From Bacilli bacterium (GTDB taxonomy: Bacteria; Bacillota_I; Bacilli_A; RF39; UBA660), in assembly GCA_028698535.1 (NCBI GenBank), contig JAQVDA010000007.1, positions 1 through 15,911 of the forward strand: a stretch of 15,911 nt of DNA, in the 5' to 3' direction. Below the pieces are notes generated by a model, which worked only from the letters and a program-made list of their open reading frames with translations, was not told the origin of the DNA and did no database searches. Shown piece by piece: positions 7,809-15,663 of this stretch. A program made the translations under genes and the position numbers. How positions within the stretch are numbered: position 1 is the first letter of the stretch; each line of letters opens with the position of its first letter.

Positions 7809-7837
7809 ATTATATATTAAATCAAAAAAGGATTCAA
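7809..7837 (-). promoter_or_regulatory. Sigma-A-type promoter for ftsK
   Basis: TTGAAT (7837-7832) and TATAAT (7814-7809) on the minus strand are separated by 17 nt, matching 4 of 6 and 6 of 6 consensus positions. A start near 7802 gives a leader of about 25 nt to the ftsK ATG. Confidence 0.7.
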
Positions 7838-7855
7838 TAACACCATTATCATACT

Positions 7856-9508
7856 TTAAACCTCTTGGACAACCGTAATTATCATTGGTTTACAACCAGT
7901 CTCCTGGTATAAAAACTTACCTAATTCTTCACGCATTTGTTTTCTTATTTTATTATAATCAACATACTTTTTCTCTTTATCAATACTATCTAACACTACC
8001 GTTAAAGCTATTTCTTCAATTTCCTTAATTAATTCAATGTTATTTTTTACATAAATAAAGCCCCGGGTTAGTATTTCCGGACCCGCTAGAATATTCTTGG
8101 TACGACGATCAACTGTTGTAGTAACAATAATAATACCACTATCGCGTAACATTTCCCGATCTTTTAAAACTAATTCTCCAATATCACCAGCTGATTTGCC
8201 ATCAATTAAGATATCATCAACACGGACTCGTTCAAAATTATGTTTTAATTGGCCATCAACTAACTCTACCACATCGCCATTTTGTTTTAACAAAATATTA
8301 TCCTTATCCATTCCTACTAGAGTAGCGGCCTTGGCATTGGCATATTGAAAGCGATACTCACCACTAACGGGAAGATAATATTTCGGATTAAGTAAGTTTA
8401 ACATTAACATTAAATCTTCTCTTGATGGATGATATAAAAGATGTTCCTTAGCCGATAAGGTAATAATATCAGCGCCTAATCGCGCTATATTATCAGCAAT
8501 TCTTGTCGCCGTTTTTTCCATTCCTTCAATTACGGGTTCTGTAATCAGTACTGTATCAGACTGACTCAACTTAATATACTTATCATAACCATTTACAATT
8601 CGTTCAATATTCGCAAACGGTTTCTCTCTTTCATCTGATACCATAATAACAATATTTTGATCATTAATATTAGTTAAATCCCCGATTCTTTTCTTATCAA
8701 AGGATAAGTACTTCATATCAATGGCCCAATGAATAATATTTTGTAACCTTTTACCCATAATAACAACCTTACGGTCGGTACGCATAACTTCAGCCAGTAA
8801 CTCTTGAATACGATGTAGATGAACTGACATAACCACAAAAATAAGTCTGTTTTCTTGTTGTAATAATTTCTGTTTTACTATATCCGCTAGACGGTGATTA
8901 GGACTGGTATGACCAACCTTATCCGCATAAGAAGATTCGGCTAATAAACAAAGAACCCCTTGTTTACCAAGATAAGCTAATTTACCAACATCAGTTCGAT
9001 ATAACTTATCCATCGTCCAATCAAAAGTAAAATCACCCGTATAAAAAATAATACCATCTTTGGTATACAAAGCATAACCAACGGTATCTGGTACCGAATG
9101 TGTAAGACTAACTGGAAAAATAGCGTTTTCCTGAAAGTTTATTTTACGATGGGGCTTAATTTCTACCAAATTATTAGATGGTAATTTTTCCATCGCCAAT
9201 TCTTTTTTTAACACTTCTAAAGTAAATTTAGTACCATAAACTTTTAAAGCGGGTATTTCTTTAACAATATCATAAACAGCCCCTATGGCTTCATCATGAC
9301 CATGGGTCAAAAAAATACCTTTGATTCTTTTTTGATTATCTTTAAGATAATCAAAATTAGGAATGATATAATCAATCCCCAACAAGCGCTCATCAGCGCG
9401 TTTTAAACCTGCATCAAAAACAAAAATATCTTTATCTACTTCAATTATATACATATTTTTACCAATTTCATTTAAACCGCCTAAAGCCATAATTTTTATT
9501 TGACTCAT
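7856..9508 (-). CDS. rnjB: Ribonuclease J2-like metallo-beta-lactamase/beta-CASP protein
   Basis: This is an RNase J family protein (550 aa), part of the mRNA decay and rRNA maturation machinery. It has an N-terminal beta-lactamase fold, an inserted beta-CASP region (about 215-345) and a C-terminal domain. The metal motif HxHxDH reads HGHDEA at 69-74: His69 and His71 remain, but the Asp and last His are Glu73 and Ala74. His137, Asp159 (TGDF) and His360 appear kept. The HGEYR motif of RNase J1 reads SGEYR (382-386), losing another ligand. This pattern, and the location between ylxY and ftsK, fit RnjB (J2), the weakly active partner that complexes with RNase J1; a J1 gene would be expected elsewhere. 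A strong AAGGAGGT precedes ATG 9508. It has its own promoter, and only a weak candidate terminator follows. Confidence 0.9.
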   Translation of the reverse strand: MSQIKIMALGGLNEIGKNMYIIEVDKDIFVFDAGLKRADERLLGIDYIIPNFDYLKDNQKRIKGIFLTHGHDEAIGAVYDIVKEIPALKVYGTKFTLEVLKKELAMEKLPSNNLVEIKPHRKINFQENAIFPVSLTHSVPDTVGYALYTKDGIIFYTGDFTFDWTMDKLYRTDVGKLAYLGKQGVLCLLAESSYADKVGHTSPNHRLADIVKQKLLQQENRLIFVVMSVHLHRIQELLAEVMRTDRKVVIMGKRLQNIIHWAIDMKYLSFDKKRIGDLTNINDQNIVIMVSDEREKPFANIERIVNGYDKYIKLSQSDTVLITEPVIEGMEKTATRIADNIARLGADIITLSAKEHLLYHPSREDLMLMLNLLNPKYYLPVSGEYRFQYANAKAATLVGMDKDNILLKQNGDVVELVDGQLKHNFERVRVDDILIDGKSAGDIGELVLKDREMLRDSGIIIVTTTVDRRTKNILAGPEILTRGFIYVKNNIELIKEIEEIALTVVLDSIDKEKKYVDYNKIRKQMREELGKFLYQETGCKPMIITVVQEV

Positions 9509-9547
9509 TTTAACCTCCTTGTATAATTTAAAGTAATAACTTAATTA

Positions 9548-9556
9548 ATTATAACA
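9548..9556 (-). promoter_or_regulatory. Extended -10 promoter for rnjB
   Basis: TGTTATAAT on the minus strand is the same extended -10 as before the deoD operon. No good -35 is seen. It directly follows the U-run of the ylxY terminator and gives a leader of about 33 nt. Confidence 0.55.
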
Positions 9557-9597
9557 AAAAAAAGGCTAAAAAGATAGTCATTTTCGTTAGTACTATC
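9555..9597 (-). terminator. Probable terminator between ylxY and rnjB
   Basis: GATAGT (9597-9592) pairs with ACTATC (9578-9573) around a 13-nt loop, followed by a broken U-run (TTTTTAGCCTTTTTTTTG). The stem is short but the tract is long. It lies about 70 nt after the ylxY stop; the AT-rich DNA between (9598-9666) holds nothing else I can identify. Confidence 0.5.
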
Positions 9598-9666
9598 ACC
9601 CTTTTTTAAGTACATCTAATTAAGAATTTTAAATAAAAAATAAGGTCCCTTTTAACAACCAAATAA

Positions 9667-10524
9667 TTATTGATGCTTTTCATCTAAATGCTTAACTAAT
9701 GGTTCAATTTTATAACCTTTCATTTTTATATAATTAATAATGGTCGGGAGTTCCCGTATGACATTATTAGTTATATTAAAACTAATAATATTACCCGGCA
9801 TAAGTTCTTTTTTTACCTCTCGATATGGTGAATTATTAACAACAATAGTGGGTTTAATGGTGTGCATTTTTTTATCCCCACATAAATTAAGGACTAGATT
9901 GTTCTTTTTCTCCACATAACAATACTTCGGTCTTATATCAGTCTTTTGTTTTAGTTTATTATTAGTCCATAATAGGAAATCCTCATCATAATTACCTTCA
10001 TAACCAAGATTAGCAAGCTCATGATTATCGCTGGTTAACTTATTTATAATTGACCAATTATTTTCGAGCCACTTACCATCAATAAAAAAGGTTACCATAA
10101 CCTGCTTGGCCTTTAGCACCTCTAACACGGGTTGAATATCATCATCCTGATCAACCTTAAAAACTAAGGAAACAGTACCCTTTATCTTATTACCACTAAT
10201 AATATACTTATCATAAATATTATTAATGGATAATATAGGGGCTTGTTCCTTAAAAATGAGTAGTTTTTCATTAAAAGTTCCTAAGCGCTTCATATTATTA
10301 TAACTCTTCTCAACATCTATTATTAAACCATTATAACCGGGAATAATATAACTATCATTTAAAATCTCCGCCTCAGCCGCTTCGACATTATACAAATCTA
10401 AAATCTCATATATTTCTTGCCTTATTGGGTCAAGTTCCTTAACCACCGTTAGGGCTTTTTCCGTATAAAAAAAACTAAAGCATACTAAAGTGATAAAACC
10501 TAATATCTCAAAGACTTTTCGCAT
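9667..10524 (-). CDS. ylxY: Membrane-anchored, degenerate NodB/polysaccharide deacetylase-like protein (YlxY position)
   Basis: This 285-aa protein has one N-terminal hydrophobic segment (about 4-20), which should anchor it outside the membrane or act as a signal. Residues from about 117 to the end resemble the NodB deacetylase fold: VSLVFKVD for the first strand, VTFFIDGKW (144-152), HELANLG (168-174), RPKY (198-201), and a closing LMPGNIISFNI then a final GYKIEPL strand. The catalytic residues are gone: TFDDG reads FKVDQ, the zinc histidines of HTxxH are Leu173 and Gly177, and the late catalytic His is Asn250. It is probably not an active deacetylase. Position right after pnp matches Bacillus ylxY. 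ATG 10524 is 8 nt after AGGTG; ATG 10530 is possible. It is flanked by terminators, so it is a monocistron of unknown role. Confidence 0.75.
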   Translation of the reverse strand: MRKVFEILGFITLVCFSFFYTEKALTVVKELDPIRQEIYEILDLYNVEAAEAEILNDSYIIPGYNGLIIDVEKSYNNMKRLGTFNEKLLIFKEQAPILSINNIYDKYIISGNKIKGTVSLVFKVDQDDDIQPVLEVLKAKQVMVTFFIDGKWLENNWSIINKLTSDNHELANLGYEGNYDEDFLLWTNNKLKQKTDIRPKYCYVEKKNNLVLNLCGDKKMHTIKPTIVVNNSPYREVKKELMPGNIISFNITNNVIRELPTIINYIKMKGYKIEPLVKHLDEKHQ

Positions 10525-10542
10525 TATCATATCACCTAATAG

Positions 10543-10548
10543 ATTATA
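10543..10548 (-). promoter_or_regulatory. Possible -10 element for ylxY
   Basis: A perfect TATAAT on the minus strand lies between the pnp terminator and ylxY. No clear -35 is present (GCAATA at 17 nt). The call is supported by its position after a strong terminator. Confidence 0.4.
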
Positions 10549-10578
10549 TGAATAACTAGGTTTTTTATTGCTTATTTA

Positions 10579-10610
10579 GGCACAAAAAAATCTCTGTTTG
10601 AGAGATTTTT
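10579..10610 (-). terminator. Rho-independent terminator after pnp
   Basis: A perfect 10-bp stem (AAAAATCTCT with AGAGATTTTT; arms 10610-10601 and 10595-10586) with a 5-nt loop is followed by TTTGTG. It begins 8 nt after the pnp stop. Confidence 0.85.
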
Positions 10611-10617
10611 ATAATAA

Positions 10618-12714
10618 TTATTTTAAAGCTTCTCGGCGTGATAAATTAAGACGACCTTTGCGATCATAACCAATCGCCTTAACAATTATTTCATCACCTA
10701 ATTTAACCACAGCCCCAACCCGTTCAACACGTTTACTATCTAAATGTGATATATGTACTAAACCGTCACACCCAGGCCATAACTCAACAAAGCAACCAAA
10801 TTCTTCTATACGAACCACTTTTCCTGTATAAATTTTACCATCTTCAACTTCCCTTACTAAATCTTCAATCATGCCTAAAGCTTTATCAATCATAGCGTAA
10901 TCTTTATGATAAACAATTACACGGCCATCATCTTCAATATCAATTTTGACATCATCACATTGGTCAATAATATTAGTAATGGTTTCGCCCCCACGCCCAA
11001 TAACATCTTTAATTTTAGTTGGTTTAATTTGAATCTGTTTAATCTTTGGCGCATACTTACTAAGTTCCTTCCGAGGCTTACTAATTGTCTTTGTCATATT
11101 ATCAAGAATTGCTAATCGGCCAATTCTAGCTTGTTCTAAAGCTTCCTCTAAGATTTCTAGTGTAATCCCTTTTATTTTAATATCCATTTGTAAAGCACAA
11201 ATGCCATTTTTCGTGCCAGCCACCTTAAAGTCCATATCCCCCCTAAAATCCTCTAATCCTTGAATATCGGTTAATATGGTATACTGCTTATCTTTCATTA
11301 TCAAACCCATCGCAATACCAGCCACTGGCGCTTTAATTGGTACCCCGGCTGCCATTAATGATAAACAACCAGCACAGATACTGGCCTGACTAGTTGAACC
11401 ATTACTCTCCAGAATTTCTGATACAACCCTAATAGTATATGGAAATTCCTCTTCACTAGGTATAACTTGTAACAAGGCTCTCTCACCCAAAGCCCCATGC
11501 CCTACTTCCCTCCTATTGGGGGGTCCATAACGGCCGGTTTCCCCAACACTAAAAGAAGGGAAATTATAATGAAGCATAAAACGTTTGCCTTCCTCAATGC
11601 CAAGGCCATCTAAGATTTGATGTTCACCTATGGCTCCTAAAGTAGTCGTACTTAAGGCTTGGGTCTGGCCTCTGGTAAATAAAGCGGAGCCATGAGTTCT
11701 TCCTAAAACATCAATTTGTGATGATAAAGGTCTAATTTCTTTAGCCTTACGCCCATCCGGTCTAATCTTCTCTTCAACAATTAAACGGCGCACCTCATGA
11801 TATTCAATTTCTTCTAATACCAATTCGGCTTGTTTTAATATTTCCGTTAATTCTTTATCATCCTTATATTCAACCATTATCTTATCTAATACTTCATTAG
11901 TAATGGTATTAATTAATTGTTCCCGCTTAATTTTATTTTTTTCTAATAACGCTTTAGCTAATTTAGCCTTACTCATTTCGGTTACTTTTTCTCTTAATTC
12001 AGGAGACGGTATAAATAAAGAATAGTCTTTCTTTGGTAATCCAACGGCTTTAATAATGGCTTCTTGGAAACTAATTAACTCTTTAATAGCCTTATGCCCA
12101 AACATAATTGCTGCCAACATATCCTTTTCGCTTATTTCCTTACTACCGGCTTCCACCATATTAATTGAATCCTTAGTACCCGCCACAATTAAATCAAGAT
12201 CACTTTGTTCTAGCTCATCGGTCGTTGGGTTAATAATAAACTTCCCCTTAACGCGGCCTATATTAACTCCGGCGACTGGCCCTTGAAAAGGAATATTACT
12301 TATGCCTAAAGCTAATGATGAACCAAGTAACGCCATCATTTCTGGTGAATTATCCTGATCAACTGATAAAACCGTATTAATAATTTGAGTATCATTCATA
12401 AAACCAGTTGGAAATAAAGGTCTAATCGGGCGATCAATCAAGCGCGCTGTTAAAGTCGCATTTTCCGTTGGTCGTCCCTCCCTTTTAATAAATCCACCCG
12501 GAATTTTACCAACCGCATATAATCGTTCTTGATACAGAACCATTAACGGGAAATAATCATAATTAACTATGTCTTCCTTAACTACCACCACACTTAAAAC
12601 AGCCGTGTCTTCATATCTAACTAACACTGACCCATTAGTTTGTTGGGCTAATTCCCCCACCTCCACCGTAATCTTTCTACCTCTAAAATCAAAATCAAAC
12701 TTTTTTCTTGCCAT
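10618..12714 (-). CDS. pnp: Polyribonucleotide nucleotidyltransferase (PNPase)
   Basis: This is a trimeric 3'-to-5' phosphorolytic exoribonuclease that degrades RNA to nucleoside diphosphates, 698 aa. It carries a first RNase PH domain (about 10-140), a helical linker (about 240-310), and a second catalytic RNase PH domain (about 320-540) with Arg401-Arg402, the phosphate-binding NGSTS (438-442), and metal-binding Asp489 and Asp495. A KH domain follows with GRGG at 573-576, then an S1 domain (about 627-693). All expected catalytic positions are present. ATG 12714 is 8 nt after AAGGAG; the in-frame GTG at 12723 lies within that site. Its order behind rpsO is conserved from E. coli to Bacillus. 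A weak terminator between the two probably lets rpsO transcripts read through. Confidence 0.97.
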   Translation of the reverse strand: MARKKFDFDFRGRKITVEVGELAQQTNGSVLVRYEDTAVLSVVVVKEDIVNYDYFPLMVLYQERLYAVGKIPGGFIKREGRPTENATLTARLIDRPIRPLFPTGFMNDTQIINTVLSVDQDNSPEMMALLGSSLALGISNIPFQGPVAGVNIGRVKGKFIINPTTDELEQSDLDLIVAGTKDSINMVEAGSKEISEKDMLAAIMFGHKAIKELISFQEAIIKAVGLPKKDYSLFIPSPELREKVTEMSKAKLAKALLEKNKIKREQLINTITNEVLDKIMVEYKDDKELTEILKQAELVLEEIEYHEVRRLIVEEKIRPDGRKAKEIRPLSSQIDVLGRTHGSALFTRGQTQALSTTTLGAIGEHQILDGLGIEEGKRFMLHYNFPSFSVGETGRYGPPNRREVGHGALGERALLQVIPSEEEFPYTIRVVSEILESNGSTSQASICAGCLSLMAAGVPIKAPVAGIAMGLIMKDKQYTILTDIQGLEDFRGDMDFKVAGTKNGICALQMDIKIKGITLEILEEALEQARIGRLAILDNMTKTISKPRKELSKYAPKIKQIQIKPTKIKDVIGRGGETITNIIDQCDDVKIDIEDDGRVIVYHKDYAMIDKALGMIEDLVREVEDGKIYTGKVVRIEEFGCFVELWPGCDGLVHISHLDSKRVERVGAVVKLGDEIIVKAIGYDRKGRLNLSRREALK

Positions 12715-12722
12715 TATTCGCA

Positions 12723-12728
12723 CTCCTT
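12723..12728 (-). promoter_or_regulatory. Ribosome-binding site fixing the pnp start
   Basis: AAGGAG with 8-nt spacing to ATG 12714. The upstream in-frame GTG (12723) overlaps it and so is an unlikely start. Confidence 0.75.
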
Positions 12729-12731
12729 CTT

Positions 12732-12757
12732 AAAAGAAAAACACTCAAAAAAGAGTG
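12732..12757 (-). terminator. Weak terminator between rpsO and pnp
   Basis: CACTC (12757-12753) pairs with GAGTG (12746-12742) around a T6 loop, followed by TTTTTCTTTT. It starts 1 nt after the rpsO TAG. With only 5 bp it is probably partial, comparable in position to the E. coli rpsO-pnp intergenic terminator. Confidence 0.6.
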
Positions 12758-12758
12758 C

Positions 12759-13028
12759 CTACTTTCTTAATCCTAATTTTTTAACTACATCGCGGTATTT
12801 AGTAACATCTTCCTTCGCTAAATAATTTAGTAAACGACGACGTTGACCAACTTTTTTTAATAACCCACGTTTAGAATGATAATCATGAGTATGTTTATTC
12901 AAGTGTTCCGTTAAAGCCGTAATTTCCTTTGTTAATATAGCTATTTGCACTTCCGGTGAACCAGTATCACCCTTACCACGCGCGTATTGTTTAATAATTT
13001 CTTCTTTCTGTTTAGTAGTTAAAGCCAT
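12759..13028 (-). CDS. rpsO: 30S ribosomal protein S15
   Basis: This is an 89-aa protein, full family length and colinear with bacterial S15. The signature [13 protein letters not shown] lies at 21-33, and the rRNA-contacting stretch [14 protein letters not shown] at 51-64. S15 binds the three-way junction of helices 20-22 in 16S rRNA early in 30S assembly, and in several bacteria represses its own translation through a leader RNA. ATG 13028 follows AAGGAGGA by 7 nt. The gene has its own promoter and a structured leader (13054-13096), so it is transcribed separately from rbfA upstream. It is followed closely by pnp, as in most bacteria. Confidence 0.98.
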   Translation of the reverse strand: MALTTKQKEEIIKQYARGKGDTGSPEVQIAILTKEITALTEHLNKHTHDYHSKRGLLKKVGQRRRLLNYLAKEDVTKYRDVVKKLGLRK

Positions 13029-13035
13029 TTTGTTC

Positions 13036-13096
13036 CTCCTTATTTTTTATTTGCCTAATCCTAGTTATAGTCGGAGAGCCATTAACCACGATTAGG
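13036..13096 (-). promoter_or_regulatory. Candidate S15 autoregulatory leader RNA of rpsO
   Basis: In the minus-strand leader, CCTAATC (13096-13090) pairs perfectly with GATTAGG (13060-13054). After a G-G mismatch, TGGTTA (13088-13083) pairs with TAACTA (13067-13062). This inner helix holds a G-U pair stacked next to a G-C pair, the known S15 recognition motif in 16S rRNA and in several rpsO leaders. The loop contains UCUCC, which can pair with GGAGG of the Shine-Dalgarno sequence at about 13034-13038. The fold is drawn by hand. Autoregulation is inferred from the family. Confidence 0.55.
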
Positions 13097-13101
13097 TAAT
13101 C

Positions 13102-13130
13102 ATTATATAATATACAAAATATCTTATGAA
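13102..13130 (-). promoter_or_regulatory. Sigma-A-type promoter for rpsO
   Basis: TTCATA (13130-13125) and TATAAT (13107-13102) on the minus strand are 17 nt apart (4 of 6 and 6 of 6 matches). The -35 lies inside the second arm of the preceding hairpin. A start near 13095 would begin the transcript at the base of the leader stem. Confidence 0.65.
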
Positions 13131-13154
13131 AAAGCAAGTTTTTTCTTATAAGAT
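13116..13154 (-). terminator. Hairpin, likely terminator of the ylxR-infB-rbfA operon
   Basis: ATCTTAT (13154-13148) pairs with ATAAGAT (13127-13121). An inner GAAAAA/TTTTTC extension follows after a 2-nt bulge, then ATTTTG. The U-run is short, so termination may be partial. Other short AT-rich inverted repeats lie between it and the rbfA stop (13155-13193). Confidence 0.5.
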
Positions 13155-13193
13155 TATTTTGTCAATTACAAAGTAATCTTTTAATTAATAAAA

Positions 13194-13532
13194 TTAATCT
13201 TCCTTTATTTTTTCAATAATCCGTTCTATTTTATTACCATAGGCGATAGATTCATCATAAACAAACTTTACTTCCGGCATTTTTCTAAGTTGCACACGGC
13301 CACATAGTTCCTTGCGAACAAAACGACTCGCCTTCTCTAGACTATTAGTTATAACTTCTTTCTTATTATCATCTAAAACGGTAAAATAAATTTTCGCTAA
13401 ACTTAAATCTCTAGTAACATCAGCCCCAGTAATAGTAACAAACTTGATTGTCTCATCTTTTATTTCTTCGGCTAAAATTTTACTTACCTCTCTAACAAAA
13501 AGGGTTGCTAGACGTTCACTTCTAATACTCAT
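13194..13532 (-). CDS. rbfA: 30S ribosome-binding factor A (RbfA)
   Basis: This is a 112-aa KH-like protein that binds immature 30S subunits and helps 16S rRNA 5'-end maturation. Family features are the N-terminal RSERLATLFVREVS, a central LSLAKIYFTVL strand, and the conserved C-terminal RKMPEVKFVYDES followed by the AxG kink of the KH-like fold (Ala97-Gly99, IAYGN). ATG 13532 is preceded by AAGGTG at 6 nt; the in-frame GTG at 13541 overlaps that site. It starts 11 nt after the infB stop and is clearly in the same operon. Bacillus has ylxP between infB and rbfA and truB-ribC after rbfA; these are absent here. Confidence 0.96.
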   Translation of the reverse strand: MSIRSERLATLFVREVSKILAEEIKDETIKFVTITGADVTRDLSLAKIYFTVLDDNKKEVITNSLEKASRFVRKELCGRVQLRKMPEVKFVYDESIAYGNKIERIIEKIKED

Positions 13533-13543
13533 ATTTATCACCT

Positions 13544-15643
13544 TTATCTTTTTATAGCTACCATTTCATAGGCTTCAATAATGTCCTTTTCCTTCATGTC
13601 ATGACACTTATCAATCGTAATACCACATTCAAAACCTTGCTTTACCTCTTTAACGGCGTCCTTCTCCCTTTGGATAGTACTAATATCCCCATCAAAAATA
13701 ACCATACCATCCCTTATTACTCTGGCTTTGGCTCCTTTTTTTATGATACCACTATTAATATAACAACCGGCAATATTACCGACTTTAGAAAACTTAAATA
13801 TTTTCCTTATTTCTGCTTGCCCCAAAATATTTTCCTCATATTCTGGATCTAGCATACCTTTCATCGCTAAAGTCATTTCCTCAATTATCTTATAAATAAC
13901 AGTATGTAACCTAATATCAACATTATATTCTTTAGCCACTTCTTGGGTTTTCGCTGATGGGCGAACATTAAAACCAATAATAATCGCCTCGGAAGCATTC
14001 GCTAAAACAATATCACTCTCACTAATATTTCCAACACTACTTCTAATTACATTAACTTTAATACCTTCAACATCAATTTCCACTAAAGCTTGCTTTATAG
14101 CTTCCTCACTACCCCGCATATCCGCTTTTAAAATAACATTTATTTCCTTAATTCCATCTTGGATTTTTTTAAATAAATCATCTAATGATAACGCGGTTCC
14201 CTTTTTAGATAAAGTAGCCAACTTTCTTTGACGCATTTCCGCAATCGTGCGGGCTTTCTTTTCACTTTCAAAAGCCATAAATTTATCACCCGCCACCGGC
14301 ACATCATTTAAACCAATAATCTCTACTGGTAAAGATGGTGGTGCTTCTACTATTGGTTGATTTAAATCATTAATCAAAGTTCTAACCTTACCGTATGTGG
14401 TGCCAACAACAATTGGGTCCCCTAACCTTAAGGTCCCATTTTGAATTAATAAGGTAGTTACCACACCAACTTTTTTATCTAAGCGTGATTCAATAACAGT
14501 ACCCCTGGCATAGCGATGTGGATTAGCCTTTAATTCTAGCATCTCACTAATTAATAAAATATTATCTAACAATTCGTTAATACCATCGCCACGAGCAGCC
14601 GATATTTTACTAATTAGAGTTTCCCCACCCCATTCTTCTGGCATAATACCACAGTCCGCTAAATCCTTTAAAATACGTTCTATATTAGCGCCTTGTTTAT
14701 CCATCTTATTAATGGCTACAATAATAGGTGCCCCCGCCGCTTTAGCGTGATCAATTGCTTCTTTGGTTTGAGGCATAACTCCATCATCAACCGCCACAAT
14801 AATAATAACGATATCAGTTACACTAGCCCCTCTGGCTCTCATTTCGGTAAAAGCTTCATGACCAGGAGTATCAATAAAAGTTATCTTTTTACCCTGATAA
14901 CTAACTTGATAAGCCCCAATATGTTGCGTAATCCCACCCGCTTCACCTAGGGCTACCTTAGTTTTTCTAATTGTATCTAATAAAGTAGTTTTACCATGAT
15001 CAACATGGCCCATAATAGTTACCACTGGTGGCCTTTCCACTAAAGACTTTTCATCATCATTATCTTCAAAGGCTTCAAAATTACTTTCATCTTGGGTTTC
15101 GGCTCTTTTTAAAATCTTATTATACTCAAGAATAATTATCTCGGCATTCTCATAACTAATAACACTATTAATATTAACCATAATACCTAAACTTATTAAC
15201 TTCTTTAAAAACTCCGCCGGACTAATATTAAGAGCAGTCGCTAGATCAGTAACCGTCATTTGGTCATGATATAAAACAACATCATCGTCTAGTTCGGGGC
15301 TGATATTAGTAGTTAATTTATCTTTTCTTTTATACATCTTCTTGCGTTCTTTAGCATAAGTAAAATTATCTTCTGAAGATACCTTTTTAGCCTTTGTTTT
15401 TTTTGGTTGTTTAGGTGGGGCCATAGTTAAATCTTCGTCACCACTAACAAACTCATCATCTGAGTCCTCAAAAACATCCTCTTCTTGGGTTAAAGCCGCA
15501 AACACAGAATCCAGCATGATGATAGCTTCCTCATCTAAAATATCTTCTTGGCGTGAAACATCAATGCCTAGTTTCTTACACTCAGTTAAAATATCCATCG
15601 CTGATTTTTTCACCTCTAAAGCATATTCTAAGACACTCATCAT
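13544..15643 (-). CDS. infB: Translation initiation factor IF-2
   Basis: This is the GTPase that places initiator fMet-tRNA on the 30S subunit and promotes 50S joining, 699 aa, close to the Bacillus length. Two IF2_N modules lie at about 1-48 and 122-178, joined by an acidic then basic linker. The G domain has G1 GHVDHGKT (212-219), G3 DTPGHEAF (258-265), G4 NKMD (312-315) and G5 SAA (348-350). Beta-barrel domain II, domain III and the C-terminal fMet-tRNA-binding domain (to 699) follow. AAGGTG lies 7 nt before ATG 15643; ATG 15640 is an alternative. It starts 20 nt after ylxR, without the ylxQ gene that usually lies between them in Bacillus. All GTPase motifs are intact. Confidence 0.98.
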   Translation of the reverse strand: MMSVLEYALEVKKSAMDILTECKKLGIDVSRQEDILDEEAIIMLDSVFAALTQEEDVFEDSDDEFVSGDEDLTMAPPKQPKKTKAKKVSSEDNFTYAKERKKMYKRKDKLTTNISPELDDDVVLYHDQMTVTDLATALNISPAEFLKKLISLGIMVNINSVISYENAEIIILEYNKILKRAETQDESNFEAFEDNDDEKSLVERPPVVTIMGHVDHGKTTLLDTIRKTKVALGEAGGITQHIGAYQVSYQGKKITFIDTPGHEAFTEMRARGASVTDIVIIIVAVDDGVMPQTKEAIDHAKAAGAPIIVAINKMDKQGANIERILKDLADCGIMPEEWGGETLISKISAARGDGINELLDNILLISEMLELKANPHRYARGTVIESRLDKKVGVVTTLLIQNGTLRLGDPIVVGTTYGKVRTLINDLNQPIVEAPPSLPVEIIGLNDVPVAGDKFMAFESEKKARTIAEMRQRKLATLSKKGTALSLDDLFKKIQDGIKEINVILKADMRGSEEAIKQALVEIDVEGIKVNVIRSSVGNISESDIVLANASEAIIIGFNVRPSAKTQEVAKEYNVDIRLHTVIYKIIEEMTLAMKGMLDPEYEENILGQAEIRKIFKFSKVGNIAGCYINSGIIKKGAKARVIRDGMVIFDGDISTIQREKDAVKEVKQGFECGITIDKCHDMKEKDIIEAYEMVAIKR

Positions 15644-15663
15644 ATCGGTTCACCTTCTTTCTT

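Noticed and set aside
7815..7855. Possible terminator after rnjB (GATAA/TTATT around TGGTG, then a T6 run)
   Set aside because: Only about five weak pairs including a wobble, and the T-run is separated from the stem. Not strong enough to call.
9598..9666. Short inverted repeat AAG-GGAC-CTT followed by T-rich DNA, just after ylxY
   Set aside because: Three pairs only. The hairpin at 9573-9597 is the better terminator candidate.
13068..13082. T-box or metabolite riboswitch in the rpsO leader
   Set aside because: No T-box specifier or antiterminator sequence and no known aptamer core. The leader is too short, and the S15-type fold explains it better.
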